The notes: a model not told the origin generated them from the letters alone. Positions 35,751 to 44,665 are shown, counted from the first letter of the stretch. The stretch: DNA of 64,000 bases from CAWAPS01 sp963783945 (GCA_963783945.1 CAWAPS010000002.1:248001-312000), one strand, 5' to 3'. Numbers and translations are program-made.

Positions 35751-36878
35751 ATGCTGCTGGTGATCGGCGGCGGACCGTACGGGCTCTCGGTGGCGGCCAG
35801 AGCGGTTGAGTTCGGGCTGGACACTCTCGTGGTCGGTCGCCCAATGGCCTTCTGGCGCGACCACATGCCCTCCGGGATGTACTTGCGGTCGGGCCCCGAC
35901 TGGCACCTGGACGCGGCCGGCGTGCACACCTTCGAAGCGTTCTTAGCTGAACAAAAGGTCTCCAGGCGCGACATCGATCCAATCCCCATCGAGGTATTCC
36001 TCGAATATGCCGGATGGTTCCAAGCGCAGAAGGAGATCGCGGTCCGCGAAAGGCTGGTCACCGCGCTCACCACCCACCAGGGCCGCTTCGAAGCCACCCT
36101 GGACGACGGTGCCCACGTCACTGCCGATGCCGTGGTGGCCGCGCCGGGAGCCCGCTACTTCCGGCGCATCCCGCCGTGGGCCGATGCCGTACCTGAAGGC
36201 TTGGCCGCCCACACCTGCGATCTGACCAGCTTCGATGCTTTCACCGGCACCCGGGTGTTGATCGTGGGCGGTCGTCAAAGCGCCTACGAGTGGGCCGCTT
36301 TGATCGGGGAGCACGGAGCCGAGCGGGTCGATATCGTCCACCGCCATGACGTCCCGCGGTTCGAGCGGGTCAGCTGGGAGTTCGTGGATCCCTACCTCGA
36401 GAACACCTTGACCCAGCCCGGCTGGTGGCGCCTCCTGCGGGCCCCCGAGCGCGAAGCCATCAACGCACAATTCTGGCAGGCCGGGCGCCTGACGCTGGAG
36501 TGGTGGCTGACCCCGCGGCTGGGGGGCGACCGGTTCCATCGATGGCCCGGGACCCACGTGATGCAGGTGGCCGGCGATCGGACGGGAGGCGTGGTGGTGA
36601 CGCTGTCCAACGGGGAGAACCTCGGCGTCGACCGCATCGTGTTCGCCACAGGCTACAAGGCGGATCTGTCCCGTGTGCCCTACCTCCACAGTCTGATCGA
36701 CCGGCTTGACGTCGACGACGGGCACCCGGTCCTGGACGAGGCTTTTCAGACGAGCGTTTCCGGCTTGTATATTCCGGGTTTCGCCGCATCGAGGGACTTC
36801 GGCCCCTTCTTCGGTTTCACCAGAGGATGTCCGGCAGCCGCGACTCTTATCGTTGACGACCTGAGCGGGCGGAGTTGA
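35751..36878 (+). CDS. FAD/NAD(P)-binding oxidoreductase, monooxygenase-like
   Basis: 375 aa. MLLVIGGGPYGLSVAARAVE is the FAD dinucleotide motif right after the start. GTRVLIVGGRQSAYEWAALI is the NADPH Rossmann motif near residue 165, and RIVFATGYKADLSRVPYL is the ATGY block of flavin monooxygenases. HDVPRFERVSWEFVDPYL lies in the substrate region. The closest general group is lysine/ornithine N-hydroxylase-like and FMO-type enzymes. A GTG 16 codons earlier (35703) is possible but has no better ribosome site. It is divergent from the thiolase and 4 bases before the next gene, so likely co-transcribed with it. Confidence 0.8.
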   Translation: MLLVIGGGPYGLSVAARAVEFGLDTLVVGRPMAFWRDHMPSGMYLRSGPDWHLDAAGVHTFEAFLAEQKVSRRDIDPIPIEVFLEYAGWFQAQKEIAVRERLVTALTTHQGRFEATLDDGAHVTADAVVAAPGARYFRRIPPWADAVPEGLAAHTCDLTSFDAFTGTRVLIVGGRQSAYEWAALIGEHGAERVDIVHRHDVPRFERVSWEFVDPYLENTLTQPGWWRLLRAPEREAINAQFWQAGRLTLEWWLTPRLGGDRFHRWPGTHVMQVAGDRTGGVVVTLSNGENLGVDRIVFATGYKADLSRVPYLHSLIDRLDVDDGHPVLDEAFQTSVSGLYIPGFAASRDFGPFFGFTRGCPAAATLIVDDLSGRS

Positions 36879-36882
36879 ACGC

Positions 36883-37302
36883 ATGGTATCCGGCGGCGAC
36901 CGGTGTGATCAGAGACGACTGGCGGGTGCCGCCGGAACGGTGATTCTCATAGACGCCGCCAACGTGATCGGATCGCGGCCCGACGGCTGGTGGCGCGATC
37001 GCCCGGCGGCAGCCGGCACCTTCGTAGGGGAGGTCCGATCGGCGGTTGCCGCATCACGCTTACCTCCCGCGGTAGTGGTCGTCCTCGAAGGTGCAGCCCG
37101 GCGGGGCGCCACCGAAGCTACCGGGGATGGAGTGAGGGTCGTGCACGCCCCCGGGAGCGGCGATGACACCCTGGCCGCGATGGCGTCCGAGGCGGCCGAG
37201 CCCGTCGTGCTCGTCACTGCCGACAAGGGGCTGCGGGCGCGGGTGCAGAGCGGCGGCGTCGAGGTGGTCGGGCCTAGGTGGCTGCTCGATCGGCTCGGCT
37301 GA
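36883..37302 (+). CDS. NYN/PIN-like domain protein (putative RNase)
   Basis: 139 aa. VILIDAANVIGSRPDGWWRD supplies the acidic N-D-x-x-N-V start of the NYN fold (near residues 20-40), and GSGDDTLAAMASEAAEPVVL then VTADKGLRARVQSGG the second acidic cluster (DD, TAD). Proteins of this actinobacterial type are predicted metal-dependent RNases. The frame starts at ATG 36883 four bases after the flavoprotein stop; the first 18 residues are poorly conserved. Confidence 0.75.
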   Translation: MVSGGDRCDQRRLAGAAGTVILIDAANVIGSRPDGWWRDRPAAAGTFVGEVRSAVAASRLPPAVVVVLEGAARRGATEATGDGVRVVHAPGSGDDTLAAMASEAAEPVVLVTADKGLRARVQSGGVEVVGPRWLLDRLG

Positions 37303-37391
37303 CCGGTGCCGCGATAAGCCCGGCAGGCCCTCATCCCGAGCGCAACTGGACCCGCTCTGAAAAGGACCCGGATTTCATGAACTTGGATTAA

Positions 37392-37481
37392 GGGCCCGCC
37401 ACGAAACAACTTGACGCAATTCTCTTGTAAACATGCATGTCGCGGCACAGGACTTGTTCCAAGTTGTTTCGTGGCGGGCCC
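37392..37481. mobile_element. 90-bp MITE-like element with 22-bp perfect terminal inverted repeats
   Basis: GGGCCCGCCACGAAACAACT TG is the left end and its exact reverse complement the right end (37460-37481). Both ends are flanked by TAA (37389-37391 and 37482-37484), a possible 3-bp target duplication. The middle contains the palindrome ACATGCATGT. There is no coding capacity. It fits a non-autonomous transposon end pair. It could instead be a long hairpin of another kind, such as a terminator of the upstream gene, but the arms are unusually long and exact. Confidence 0.6.
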
Positions 37482-37576
37482 TAAGACTCGTTACCTGGAC
37501 ATCAGGATCCCAGTGCGGCGACGGCGGAGACTAGGCTCAGGACGGGCGTGGAGGGCAGGAACGTCGAGGAGGAGCC

Positions 37577-37993
37577 GTGAACAACGACACGAGACACGTC
37601 GTCATGGCGTTCCTCGAGGACACGACCAGCGCCGGGATGGACGTGGCCGCCGAAAACCACGCCGCCGAGAACGTCACCTGGTGGATGCCCGGGTCGCTCC
37701 GCGACGGCCCGCTCACCCGGCGCAGTGAGGTGGTTCACTGGTTCAAAACGCGGGGCGCCGGCACCAAGTTCCATAAGCCCCCCGCGATCGAGGTCGAGGA
37801 GGTCCTGGTCCAGGGCAACGTGGCTGCCGCCCACGTGCGGGCTTCAGGCTCCACCATGTCGGGAAGGCAATACGACAATCACTACGTGTTCCTCATGACA
37901 GTTGAGAATGGGCAGATAACCGAACTCCGCGAGTTCTTCGATACCAAACACGTACTCGACACGTTCCACGACGAAGCGACTGCTGCCGGCTGA
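37577..37993 (+). CDS. SnoaL-like/NTF2-fold protein
   Basis: 138 aa with a GTG start and GGAGGAG upstream. VVMAFLEDTTSAGMDVAAEN, VTWWMPGSLRDGPLTRRSEV and VLVQGNVAAAHVRASGSTMS follow the family's helix and strands, and QYDNHYVFLMTVENGQITEL then REFFDTKHVLDTF is its C-terminal block. These proteins act as small isomerases, cyclases or binding proteins. A neighbouring CMD-family gene 80 bases downstream on the same strand suggests a joint catabolic role. Confidence 0.85.
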   Translation: MNNDTRHVVMAFLEDTTSAGMDVAAENHAAENVTWWMPGSLRDGPLTRRSEVVHWFKTRGAGTKFHKPPAIEVEEVLVQGNVAAAHVRASGSTMSGRQYDNHYVFLMTVENGQITELREFFDTKHVLDTFHDEATAAG

Positions 37994-38073
37994 TCTCGGG
38001 ATGCTCGCAGGGCCCACGCTCTTATAGCCTCTCGTCAGCCCAGAACACGTCCGTTCAGCACAAGGGGAGTGAG

Positions 38074-38637
38074 ATGACGCCGCGTATACGACCGATTCCG
38101 TTCAAGGACTGGCCGCCCGAGATAACGGGGGGGATCCCGGCGGTCACTCGCTCCGACGCGCCTGTGCAGGAGGCGACGCAGAAGGCCAAGAACATGCTCG
38201 GCACGCTGGCCCACCATCCCGCGCTGGCGAAGGCCACCCTTCCCTACAGTGCTCATGTCCTGCGGTCCACGACGCTGAGCGAGCGTCAACGTGAGCTGAT
38301 CGTCATGAGAGTGGCCGTCTTGAGGAACTCCCAATACACCTGGGCGGAGCACGCCCCGATGGCGCGCAAAGCCGGAGTGGATGACGAACAGATCGCCCGC
38401 ATCGCCTACGGTCCGGACGCACCGTTCTGGGAACCCCTCGACGCAGCTGTCCTCCGCTCCGTCGATGAGCTCATCGCGGACGGCGAGATTTCCGATCAGA
38501 CCTGGGAAATCCTCGTCGAGTACCTCGACGCCCGCCAAATGCTCGACCTCATATTTACCGTAGGTGCCTACGAGACCATGGCGTGGATGATCCGATCCTT
38601 CGCGCTCGACCCCGACGACGATCTGTTGCCGCGCTGA
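38074..38637 (+). CDS. Carboxymuconolactone decarboxylase family protein
   Basis: 187 aa, GGGGAG upstream of the ATG. MLGTLAHHPALAKATLPYSA, LSERQRELIVMRVAVLRNSQ and YTWAEHAPMARKAGVDDEQI are the CMD/AhpD fold. The CxxC of peroxidase-active AhpD is absent: the position reads SQYTWAEH, as in the decarboxylase/isomerase-like subgroup. The function is likely in aromatic or lactone catabolism; the next gene is a class II aldolase. Confidence 0.88.
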   Translation: MTPRIRPIPFKDWPPEITGGIPAVTRSDAPVQEATQKAKNMLGTLAHHPALAKATLPYSAHVLRSTTLSERQRELIVMRVAVLRNSQYTWAEHAPMARKAGVDDEQIARIAYGPDAPFWEPLDAAVLRSVDELIADGEISDQTWEILVEYLDARQMLDLIFTVGAYETMAWMIRSFALDPDDDLLPR

Positions 38638-38770
38638 GCGGGGACCGGGATCGGCGGGGGCACGGCGTGCGTTTCACATGTACAGTTGGGGGCGCTCCCA
38701 TGGAGATCCGATGGGCGGCGCCATGCCCGACGGCACGCTGATCGGTGCTCAGCATTCAGGAGGTGGGACG

Positions 38771-39577
38771 GTGACGATGACCAACGACCCATTCGTGAGC
38801 TTCGACTCCACTACGCCGGCGCCCGATTCGCCACCGGCCGGCTTCGAGGGCAGCCAGGCCGAGTGGAATACCCGGGTGGACCTGGCCGCGTGTTACCGGA
38901 TCATCGCCTACTACGGCTGGGACGACCTGATCGCGACCCACATATCGGCGCGGGTGCCGGGCGAGCACGACGCCTTCCTCATCAACGACTTCGGGCTCCT
39001 GTTCGAGGAGATGACGGCGTCCAGTCTGGTGAAGGTGAATCTGGCGGGCGAGGTGTTGGGCCAGGTACGGGGGCACGTGAACCCCGCCGGATTCACCATC
39101 CACAGCGCCGTCTATCAGGTACGCGACGACGCTGGCGCGGTGATCCATCTGCATACGGTCGACGGCATGGCCGTGTCCACGAGCGCCGATGGCCTGCTGC
39201 CGCTCACGCAGACGGCCATGACCGTCTGCGGCGACGTCGCCTACCACGACTTCGAGGGCGTGGCGCTCGATCTCTCCGAGCGCGAGCACCTCCAGGAGCA
39301 CCTCGGCGGCAAAAACATCATGATCCTGCGGCACCACGGGACGATGTCAGTGGGCGACGGGATACCAACGGCCTTCGCCCGCATCTACCAGGTGGAGAAG
39401 GCCTGTACCGCTCAGGTGCGAGCTTTGGCCACCCGCGGCGATCTGGCCACGGTAAACCCCGCGGCCATCGCCAAGACGGTGAACCCGGGAGGGGGCGGCA
39501 TGGTCGGCTACGGGCGTTTCGCCTGGCCGGCCGTGCGCCGCAAGCTCGATCGCCTGGACCCGTCTTACCGCAACTGA
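38771..39577 (+). CDS. Class II aldolase/adducin family protein
   Basis: 268 aa. The GTG at 38771 has GGAGG six bases upstream; ATG 38777 is an alternative. YYGWDDLIATHISARVPGEH, HLHTVDGMAVST (zinc His pair) and LRHHGTMSVGDGIPTAFARI are the characteristic blocks. Members cleave sugar phosphates or remove CO2/aldehydes from related acids; adducin-like proteins of this subgroup in actinobacteria lack a known substrate. It overlaps the next amidohydrolase gene (TGATG), so the two are coupled. Confidence 0.88.
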   Translation: MTMTNDPFVSFDSTTPAPDSPPAGFEGSQAEWNTRVDLAACYRIIAYYGWDDLIATHISARVPGEHDAFLINDFGLLFEEMTASSLVKVNLAGEVLGQVRGHVNPAGFTIHSAVYQVRDDAGAVIHLHTVDGMAVSTSADGLLPLTQTAMTVCGDVAYHDFEGVALDLSEREHLQEHLGGKNIMILRHHGTMSVGDGIPTAFARIYQVEKACTAQVRALATRGDLATVNPAAIAKTVNPGGGGMVGYGRFAWPAVRRKLDRLDPSYRN

Positions 39578-40776
39578 TGGGGCTCCCTCTTTTCATCTCG
39601 GCAGACGACCACGTGATCGAGCCGGCGCATGTGTGGCAGGACAATCTTCCGGCCCGGTTTCGCGACACGGGACCCCGGCTGGTCCGCCGGCGCGGCCACG
39701 TGGACTGGATGGGCCGGACATGGACCCTCGCCGAGAACGAGTCCGGGCCGTGGGCCGACTGCTGGAGTTACGACGGCGCTCTGTTCCCGATCGTGCGCAC
39801 GCTGGGGGCTATCAGCTACCCGCGCGATCGCGACCTCGAAGGTGCGGCCACTTTCGACGAGCTCCGTCCAGGCTGCCACGAGCGGGTCGCCCGGCTGGCG
39901 GATCTGGACGCCAACCACACGGAGGCGTCGATCTGTTTCCCGACCTTTCCCCGATTCTGCGGCCAGACCTTCCTCGAAGCGAGCAATAGAGACCTCGCCG
40001 CGGCGTGCGTGCAGGCGTATAACGACTGGATGATCGACGACTGGTGCGGTGGGGAGGCCTACGGCCGGCTCATCCCCTTGACTCTCGTGACAATGTGGGA
40101 CGGCGAGCTCGCGGCGGCAGAGGTACGGCGGTGCGCGGCCAAGGGCTCCCACGCCATCTGTTTCTCGGAGAGCCCGGCCGAGCTTGGGCTGCCGAGCCTC
40201 CATACCGAGTTCTGGGAGCCGCTGTGGCGGGCGTGCGAGGACACCGCGACGGTGGTCAACATCCACCAGGGCTCATCATCGACGTTCATGACGACCAGTC
40301 GTGACGCCCCGGCGCTGGTGCCGGTGAGCTTGAATCACGTCTCGGCCGAGCGGGCGCTGGTCGACTGGCTGAGCTCAGGGATCTTCGAACGGTACCCGAC
40401 GGTCAAGTTGGTGCTGAGCGAAGGGCAGGCCGGCTGGATGCCGTTCGTGCTCGAGCGGATGGACCGAACGTTCCGACTCTGGCAGCGCAACGCCCGGGCA
40501 CCCATCAGCCGGCCGCCGAGCACTTACGTGCCGGGGCGGGTCTACGTGACGATTTTCGAGGAGCACACCGGTCTGGCCATGCGCGACCGGATCGGGATGG
40601 ATCAGATCCTGTTCGAGACGGACTATCCGCACGCCGACTCGACCTGGCCCGACTCCGTTGCGATTGCCGAAAGCATGGTAGCGACCGCCCGCCTCGATGA
40701 CACGGAAGCCCGCCAGTTCCTCCGGGGCAACGTCATCGAGTGCTACGGGCTCGATCGCTTCGGACTGGTGCCCTAG
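39577..40776 (+). CDS. Amidohydrolase 2 family metal-dependent hydrolase
   Basis: 399 aa. FISADDHVIEPAHVWQDNLP is the DxH metal start, ASICFPTFPRFCGQTFLE and FSESPAELGLPSLHTEFWEP lie mid-barrel, and ILFETDYPHADSTWPDSVAI carries the late TDYPH metal/base block. This TIM-barrel family (ACMSD-like) decarboxylates or hydrolyses ring-derived acids. Start ATG overlaps the aldolase stop, showing coupling. The paralogue at 42667-43800 shares all these blocks but not identical sequence. Confidence 0.88.
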   Translation: MGLPLFISADDHVIEPAHVWQDNLPARFRDTGPRLVRRRGHVDWMGRTWTLAENESGPWADCWSYDGALFPIVRTLGAISYPRDRDLEGAATFDELRPGCHERVARLADLDANHTEASICFPTFPRFCGQTFLEASNRDLAAACVQAYNDWMIDDWCGGEAYGRLIPLTLVTMWDGELAAAEVRRCAAKGSHAICFSESPAELGLPSLHTEFWEPLWRACEDTATVVNIHQGSSSTFMTTSRDAPALVPVSLNHVSAERALVDWLSSGIFERYPTVKLVLSEGQAGWMPFVLERMDRTFRLWQRNARAPISRPPSTYVPGRVYVTIFEEHTGLAMRDRIGMDQILFETDYPHADSTWPDSVAIAESMVATARLDDTEARQFLRGNVIECYGLDRFGLVP

Positions 40777-40782
40777 CAAACG

Positions 40783-41166
40783 ATGCCATCGCGATTGCTC
40801 GCCGGCAAGATCGCAGACCTCCTCGGGATAGAGGGTGACCCATCGGCGGCCGGGGGACCCGACGCCACCCTGCTGGCGACGATACCCGGGGACCGGATCG
40901 CCTACGTCCAGCTCTCCGATGCCGCGCCGGAGCCCGCCGGCGACCTGCGAATGGAAACCATGCTGGCCCGCCGGCTCCCAGGCGCCGGAGCCGTGGACTT
41001 CGATGAGTTCATCGCTTCGCTCAGGGCGACTGGTGCCCGTCCCTTTGTGGCGCCCGAGGTGTTCAACCCCACCCTCGTGCGGGACCTCGGGCCCCTCGGA
41101 GCGGCGCTGGCGGCACGGTCGGCCGCGGAGGAGATCCTGGCGCGGCCTGAGCGGACCGGGACATGA
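40783..41166 (+). pseudogene. C-terminal piece of a sugar phosphate isomerase/epimerase-like TIM barrel
   Basis: 127 codons. DRIAYVQLSDAAPEPAGDLR, RLPGAGAVDFDEFIASLRAT and GARPFVAPEVFNPTLVRDLG match the last third of xylose-isomerase-like barrels, with the metal-ligand Gln/Asp of VQLSD and the Glu in APEVF. The N-terminal two thirds that carry the other ligands are missing; only six bases separate it from the amidohydrolase. It is likely a fragment left by a deletion, though it keeps a start codon. Confidence 0.6.
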
Positions 41167-41203
41167 AGACGCGGGTCGGCCGGTATCGTCGAGCGATCCC
41201 TAG

Positions 41204-42472
41204 CTACTTGCCCGCGGGCGCCGTTGGGGTGAATTGCACGGGCAGGTGCTTGATTCCTCCCACCAGCGGGACGCCCAGGGCCTGAAGCGGTACCGGGTTG
41301 CCTACCACTTCGATATCGGGCAGGCGCGTCAGCAGCTCACGGAACACGACCGATAGCTCCCGGCGGGCCAGGTGTGCGCCAAGACAGAAGTGGGGACCCG
41401 GACCGCCAAAACCCAGATGCGGATTGGGATCCCGGCCGATGTCGAACGTCTCCGGGTGGGGGAAGATCCGCGGATCGCGGTTGGCCGCTCCGTAAAACAG
41501 CACGACCTTGTCGCCCGCTTCGAAGACGTGGTCCGACAGCTCCAGGCGCCTCGTCGCGGTACGGCGCATGAACGTGACCGGGGAAGCTGCCCGGACGATC
41601 TCTTCCACCGCTTTTGGGGTGGCGTGGGCCATGTCGGCCTGCCACCTGGCCCTTTCGGCGGGATTCTCGGCCAGCAGGCACATCCCGTGGCTGATGGCGG
41701 TGCGGGTGGTGTCGTTGCCGGCAACCGCCAGGAGTATGAAAAAGGGGGCGAGCTCGTGGGGGGCGAGCATGTCCTCTCCGACGTCGTTGTGGACCAGAGC
41801 GGTTGTGAGATCGTCCGCCGGGTTCAGCCGACGGCTTTCGGCCAGTTCGTTCATCAAGCCGGCCAGCTCCATGCCCGCGGTCAGGAGGGCCCCGAGCACT
41901 TCGTCGGGGTTGCTCGTACCCACCATCTCGGGGTCGCCCGCACCGAGAATCACGTTGGTCGCCCTGAGCACGGTGGAGAACTCGCTGCGGGGTATGCCCA
42001 TCATGTCGCAGATGACCAGCAGAGGAAAAGGTTGCGAGACCGCCTCGACCAGGTCAACCTCCCCCTTCTCGCACATGCCGTCGATGACCTCGTTGCATAT
42101 GCGCTCGACCGAGTCGAGGACGCCGGCGAGCTGGCGGGGGGTAAACGAACGGGCGACGATGGCCCGCTGCCGGGCATGCCGGGGATCGTCCATAGTGATG
42201 AACGAGCCGAAGAACTCCATGGCCTCAGTGGGCAGGTCGGCGATCGCCGTCGACCCCTTGCCGGAGCAGAAGTCGTGGGGGCGTTTGCTTATCTCGACGA
42301 CCTCGTTGTAGCGAGTGACGGCGAAGAAGTCCTCCTCCTGGCCGTTCAATAGGTCCGCCACCGTCACGCGCACGAACGGCTCCTGCTCACGGAGGATGGC
42401 GAACTGGGCCATGCGCTCCGAGAGAGGCTGCTGCCAAAAATCGGGATCAGCGATCGATTGGGCGCTCAACAT
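41204..42472 (-). CDS. Cytochrome P450
   Basis: 422 aa from the ATG at 42472; a GTG one codon earlier and a TTG at 42493 are in frame. PFFILLAVAGNDTTRTAISH is the I-helix motif (AGNDTT), EEIVRAASPVTFMRRTATRR the ExxR region, and HLGFGGPGPHFCLGAHLARR the heme loop. The sequence type resembles steroid/terpenoid-oxidising P450s of actinobacteria such as the CYP125/CYP142 group, a guess from overall pattern. No ferredoxin is adjacent. It precedes the amidohydrolase gene's 3' side; order suggests a shared catabolic region. Confidence 0.94.
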   Translation of the reverse strand: MLSAQSIADPDFWQQPLSERMAQFAILREQEPFVRVTVADLLNGQEEDFFAVTRYNEVVEISKRPHDFCSGKGSTAIADLPTEAMEFFGSFITMDDPRHARQRAIVARSFTPRQLAGVLDSVERICNEVIDGMCEKGEVDLVEAVSQPFPLLVICDMMGIPRSEFSTVLRATNVILGAGDPEMVGTSNPDEVLGALLTAGMELAGLMNELAESRRLNPADDLTTALVHNDVGEDMLAPHELAPFFILLAVAGNDTTRTAISHGMCLLAENPAERARWQADMAHATPKAVEEIVRAASPVTFMRRTATRRLELSDHVFEAGDKVVLFYGAANRDPRIFPHPETFDIGRDPNPHLGFGGPGPHFCLGAHLARRELSVVFRELLTRLPDIEVVGNPVPLQALGVPLVGGIKHLPVQFTPTAPAGK

Positions 42473-42666
42473 CACATGGTTCCCCCGAGGCAACGAGAAG
42501 ACGGCAAAATGTTAACGCGGATAATGAACCAATGGCGCCACCCGGTCGACGCCCATCCCTGGCTGAGGGCGAGCGCTTCCAATTGGAGCGCTATCCCGGT
42601 GCCGACCCCTCCTCCGGCAGCTCGCCCTCTCTGGCTTCGGGGCCTCCTCCCCGACGCCCGGCGGGG

Positions 42667-43800
42667 TCAGCTCGCAGTAGCGAAATGGAAGATCCGATCG
42701 GCGTTGCCGGCGAGCACCTTCTGCCGGCTGTCTGCATCCATGCCGGCGGTCAATTCGGGGATCAGTTTGTCCGAGTTGGGCCAGAGGGTCACGCTGTGGG
42801 GGTAGTCGGTCGAGTACAAGACTGCGCTCGCGAGGCTCGGGTCCCTCCGGATGGCCGAGAAGCCGAACCGGTCGTCGAGGGTGGTGACGAATACGTTCTC
42901 ACCCGCATAGCCGCTCGGCGCCCGGTCGAACGGCAGGTCTGCCCAGTGCTTCTGTTGCTCCCAGTTCTGGTCCATGTTTTCCAACCAGAACGGCAGCCAC
43001 CCGCAGTTCACTTCGCCGACTACCACCCGCAACCGCGGGAATCGCTCGAAAACGCCGGTGAAGATCATGTAGGTGAGCGGGGTGATGCCGGCAAAGAAGC
43101 GTACGACGATGCCACCCACGTTGAAGCCGGGGACATCGAGCGCCGGCGCCTCGTCGGCGCGCGGACGTCCGCCGTGGTTGCGGTGAAAGGAAACGGGCGT
43201 CTGCGTCTCGGAGACGGTCCGCCAAAGGGGGTCGTACACACGGTCCCAGTACGGCTTCGCTGGTGAACCGGGGACAAAGAACCCGCGTGCCCCCTTCGCC
43301 ACGCAACGGTGTACCTCCGCCACCGAAGCGTCAATTCCGTCGTCGACTGGCAGGGCGCACAGACCGGTGAGCCGAGAACGGTCGGCCGCCTGGAAGTCAT
43401 CGAGGAGCCAGTCGTTGTAGGTCTGGATCATGGCGATCCGGAACGCCGCGTCCGGTTGGGTATAGGCGTTCATGGCGACCAGGGGGTAGACGACCGCGCC
43501 GTGCACCCCGTCTTTGTCCATGTCGGCGAGATGTGCCGCGCCGTCGTAGTTGCCCGGAAGGATCTCTTCCCATTTCATTCCCGTCGGCCGGTAGTTGCCC
43601 TGGTGATCGGGCTGGCCGGCCACCGCCTCGAGCCCGAACGTGCGCGCCGGCGGCTTGCCATCGAAGCTCCAGCCGTCGCCGCCGTCCTCACCGCGCAGTA
43701 CTCGGGGGGCGCGGTCGCGGAACTCCTTGGGCATCCGTTCTACGTACAGATCCTTGGGATCAATCAGGTGGTTATCCGCCGAGATTACGCGCTCGCCCAT
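42667..43800 (-). CDS. Amidohydrolase 2 family metal-dependent hydrolase
   Basis: 377 aa. RVISADNHLIDPKDLYVERM is the metal start (DxH), AVVYPLVAMNAYTQPD and FVPGSPAKPYWDRVYDPLWR lie mid-barrel, SFHRNHGGRPRADE has the central His, and AVLYSTDYPHSVTLWPNSDK the late metal block. The sequence belongs to the same family as the coupled amidohydrolase at 39577-40776 on the other strand, an unlike pair rather than a recent duplication. It is 194 bases upstream of the P450 gene on the same strand. Confidence 0.87.
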   Translation of the reverse strand: MGERVISADNHLIDPKDLYVERMPKEFRDRAPRVLRGEDGGDGWSFDGKPPARTFGLEAVAGQPDHQGNYRPTGMKWEEILPGNYDGAAHLADMDKDGVHGAVVYPLVAMNAYTQPDAAFRIAMIQTYNDWLLDDFQAADRSRLTGLCALPVDDGIDASVAEVHRCVAKGARGFFVPGSPAKPYWDRVYDPLWRTVSETQTPVSFHRNHGGRPRADEAPALDVPGFNVGGIVVRFFAGITPLTYMIFTGVFERFPRLRVVVGEVNCGWLPFWLENMDQNWEQQKHWADLPFDRAPSGYAGENVFVTTLDDRFGFSAIRRDPSLASAVLYSTDYPHSVTLWPNSDKLIPELTAGMDADSRQKVLAGNADRIFHFATAS

Positions 43801-43926
43801 ACTGTCCTCCGAAATCGTGACAACTCACTTATCTTGATGCTCGGCGAGCGGGTTCGCAACCTGAGCGATCGACAACCGGTTCACCGATGCAGTCGGGCGG
43901 CTCGCACCCGCGGAACTTGACGAGGC

Positions 43927-44475
43927 TCAGAAGATGAACGGGATCAGCATCTTGGTCGACCGCTTGTATGCCGGGTAGGAGTTGGGAAACAGCGCGGCCA
44001 TCAGGCGCTCCTCGGTAACGGCGCTATACACGAAATACCCTCCCACCACCACAACCGCTACCACCCAATACAAGCTCACGGCGATCGTTGTGCCGATCAT
44101 CGCAAGGATGATGCCCGAGTAGATAGGGTGCCGGACACTCCGGTACGGGCCGGTTGTCACCAACTCCGGATCAACTTTCTGCGTCATCGGCATGCCCCAA
44201 TTCCGGCCGAGATAGAGCCTGGCCCAAATAGCCAGAGCCAAGCCGAGCAGGAAAAGCGCCAGGCCTATGCCTTGCAGCCACGGGTCCTTCGTGGTCGTGT
44301 GACCTTTGAAAGCGCGCGTGCGCACTAAGAGCAGAACGAGGAGGATGACCGCGACCCGGACGCCGACGAAGCGGGTCGATCGGGTTTGCCCGGCCTTGAC
44401 CCCGAAGGACGCGGCCAGCCAATAGATCCAGAAGGCCACCCAACCCACGATGATGACCACGTCGACAACGTTCAT
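43927..44475 (-). CDS. Isoprenylcysteine carboxyl methyltransferase-like membrane protein
   Basis: 182 aa from the ATG at 44475. Five hydrophobic segments are visible (VVIIVGWVAFWIYWLAASFG, VAVILLVLLLV, IGLALFLLGLALAIWARLYL, IILAMIGTTIAVSLYWVVAV). TGPYRSVRHPIYSGIILAMI is the ICMT/PEMT cofactor-binding block (RHPxYxG), and TEERLMAALFPNSYPAYKRS is the C-terminal E-x-x-L...Y motif. It would methylate a membrane-bound substrate using S-adenosylmethionine; the bacterial target is unknown. Confidence 0.88.
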   Translation of the reverse strand: MNVVDVVIIVGWVAFWIYWLAASFGVKAGQTRSTRFVGVRVAVILLVLLLVRTRAFKGHTTTKDPWLQGIGLALFLLGLALAIWARLYLGRNWGMPMTQKVDPELVTTGPYRSVRHPIYSGIILAMIGTTIAVSLYWVVAVVVVGGYFVYSAVTEERLMAALFPNSYPAYKRSTKMLIPFIF

Positions 44476-44594
44476 AGTGGAACTCACCGGCCATGCTACG
44501 ACGGTGGCGCGAGTTGTCCAGTCGCCCGCTTCGGGGGCTACTCGGATTCCGCCGGCTGGCCCGCTCTCGCCAAGTCGGCTTGCGGGGCTGCACC

Positions 44595-44658
44595 TGGTAG
44601 TCTGTTCGGAAGGCGATGGAGTCCGCCTGAACCGCCGCAAGGCTGATGACCCCTACCA
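44595..44658 (+). ncRNA. Fluoride riboswitch (crcB motif)
   Basis: The core reads GGCGATGGAGTCCGCCTGAA then CCGCC, GCAA, GGCTGATGAC and CCCCTACC. These match the conserved pieces of the fluoride aptamer: GGCGATGG, the pseudoknot GCC, the AACCGCC...GGCTGATGAC stem. The outer ends TGGTAG (44595-44600) and CTACCA (44653-44658) can pair. Downstream, ACCAC (44655-44659) can instead pair with GTGGT (44684-44688) around an inner GCGCC/GGCGC hairpin, an expression switch. It lies just upstream of two crcB fluoride-channel genes. Confidence 0.88.
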
Positions 44659-44665
44659 CAAGTGA

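Noticed and set aside
38686..39576. Extension of the amidohydrolase frame upstream through the aldolase gene
   Set aside because: This is a shadow of the aldolase frame; the true start is the ATG at 39577 overlapping the aldolase stop.
42667..43800. Recent duplication of the amidohydrolase at 39577-40776
   Set aside because: They share family blocks but differ throughout, so they are old paralogues and not a fresh repeat.
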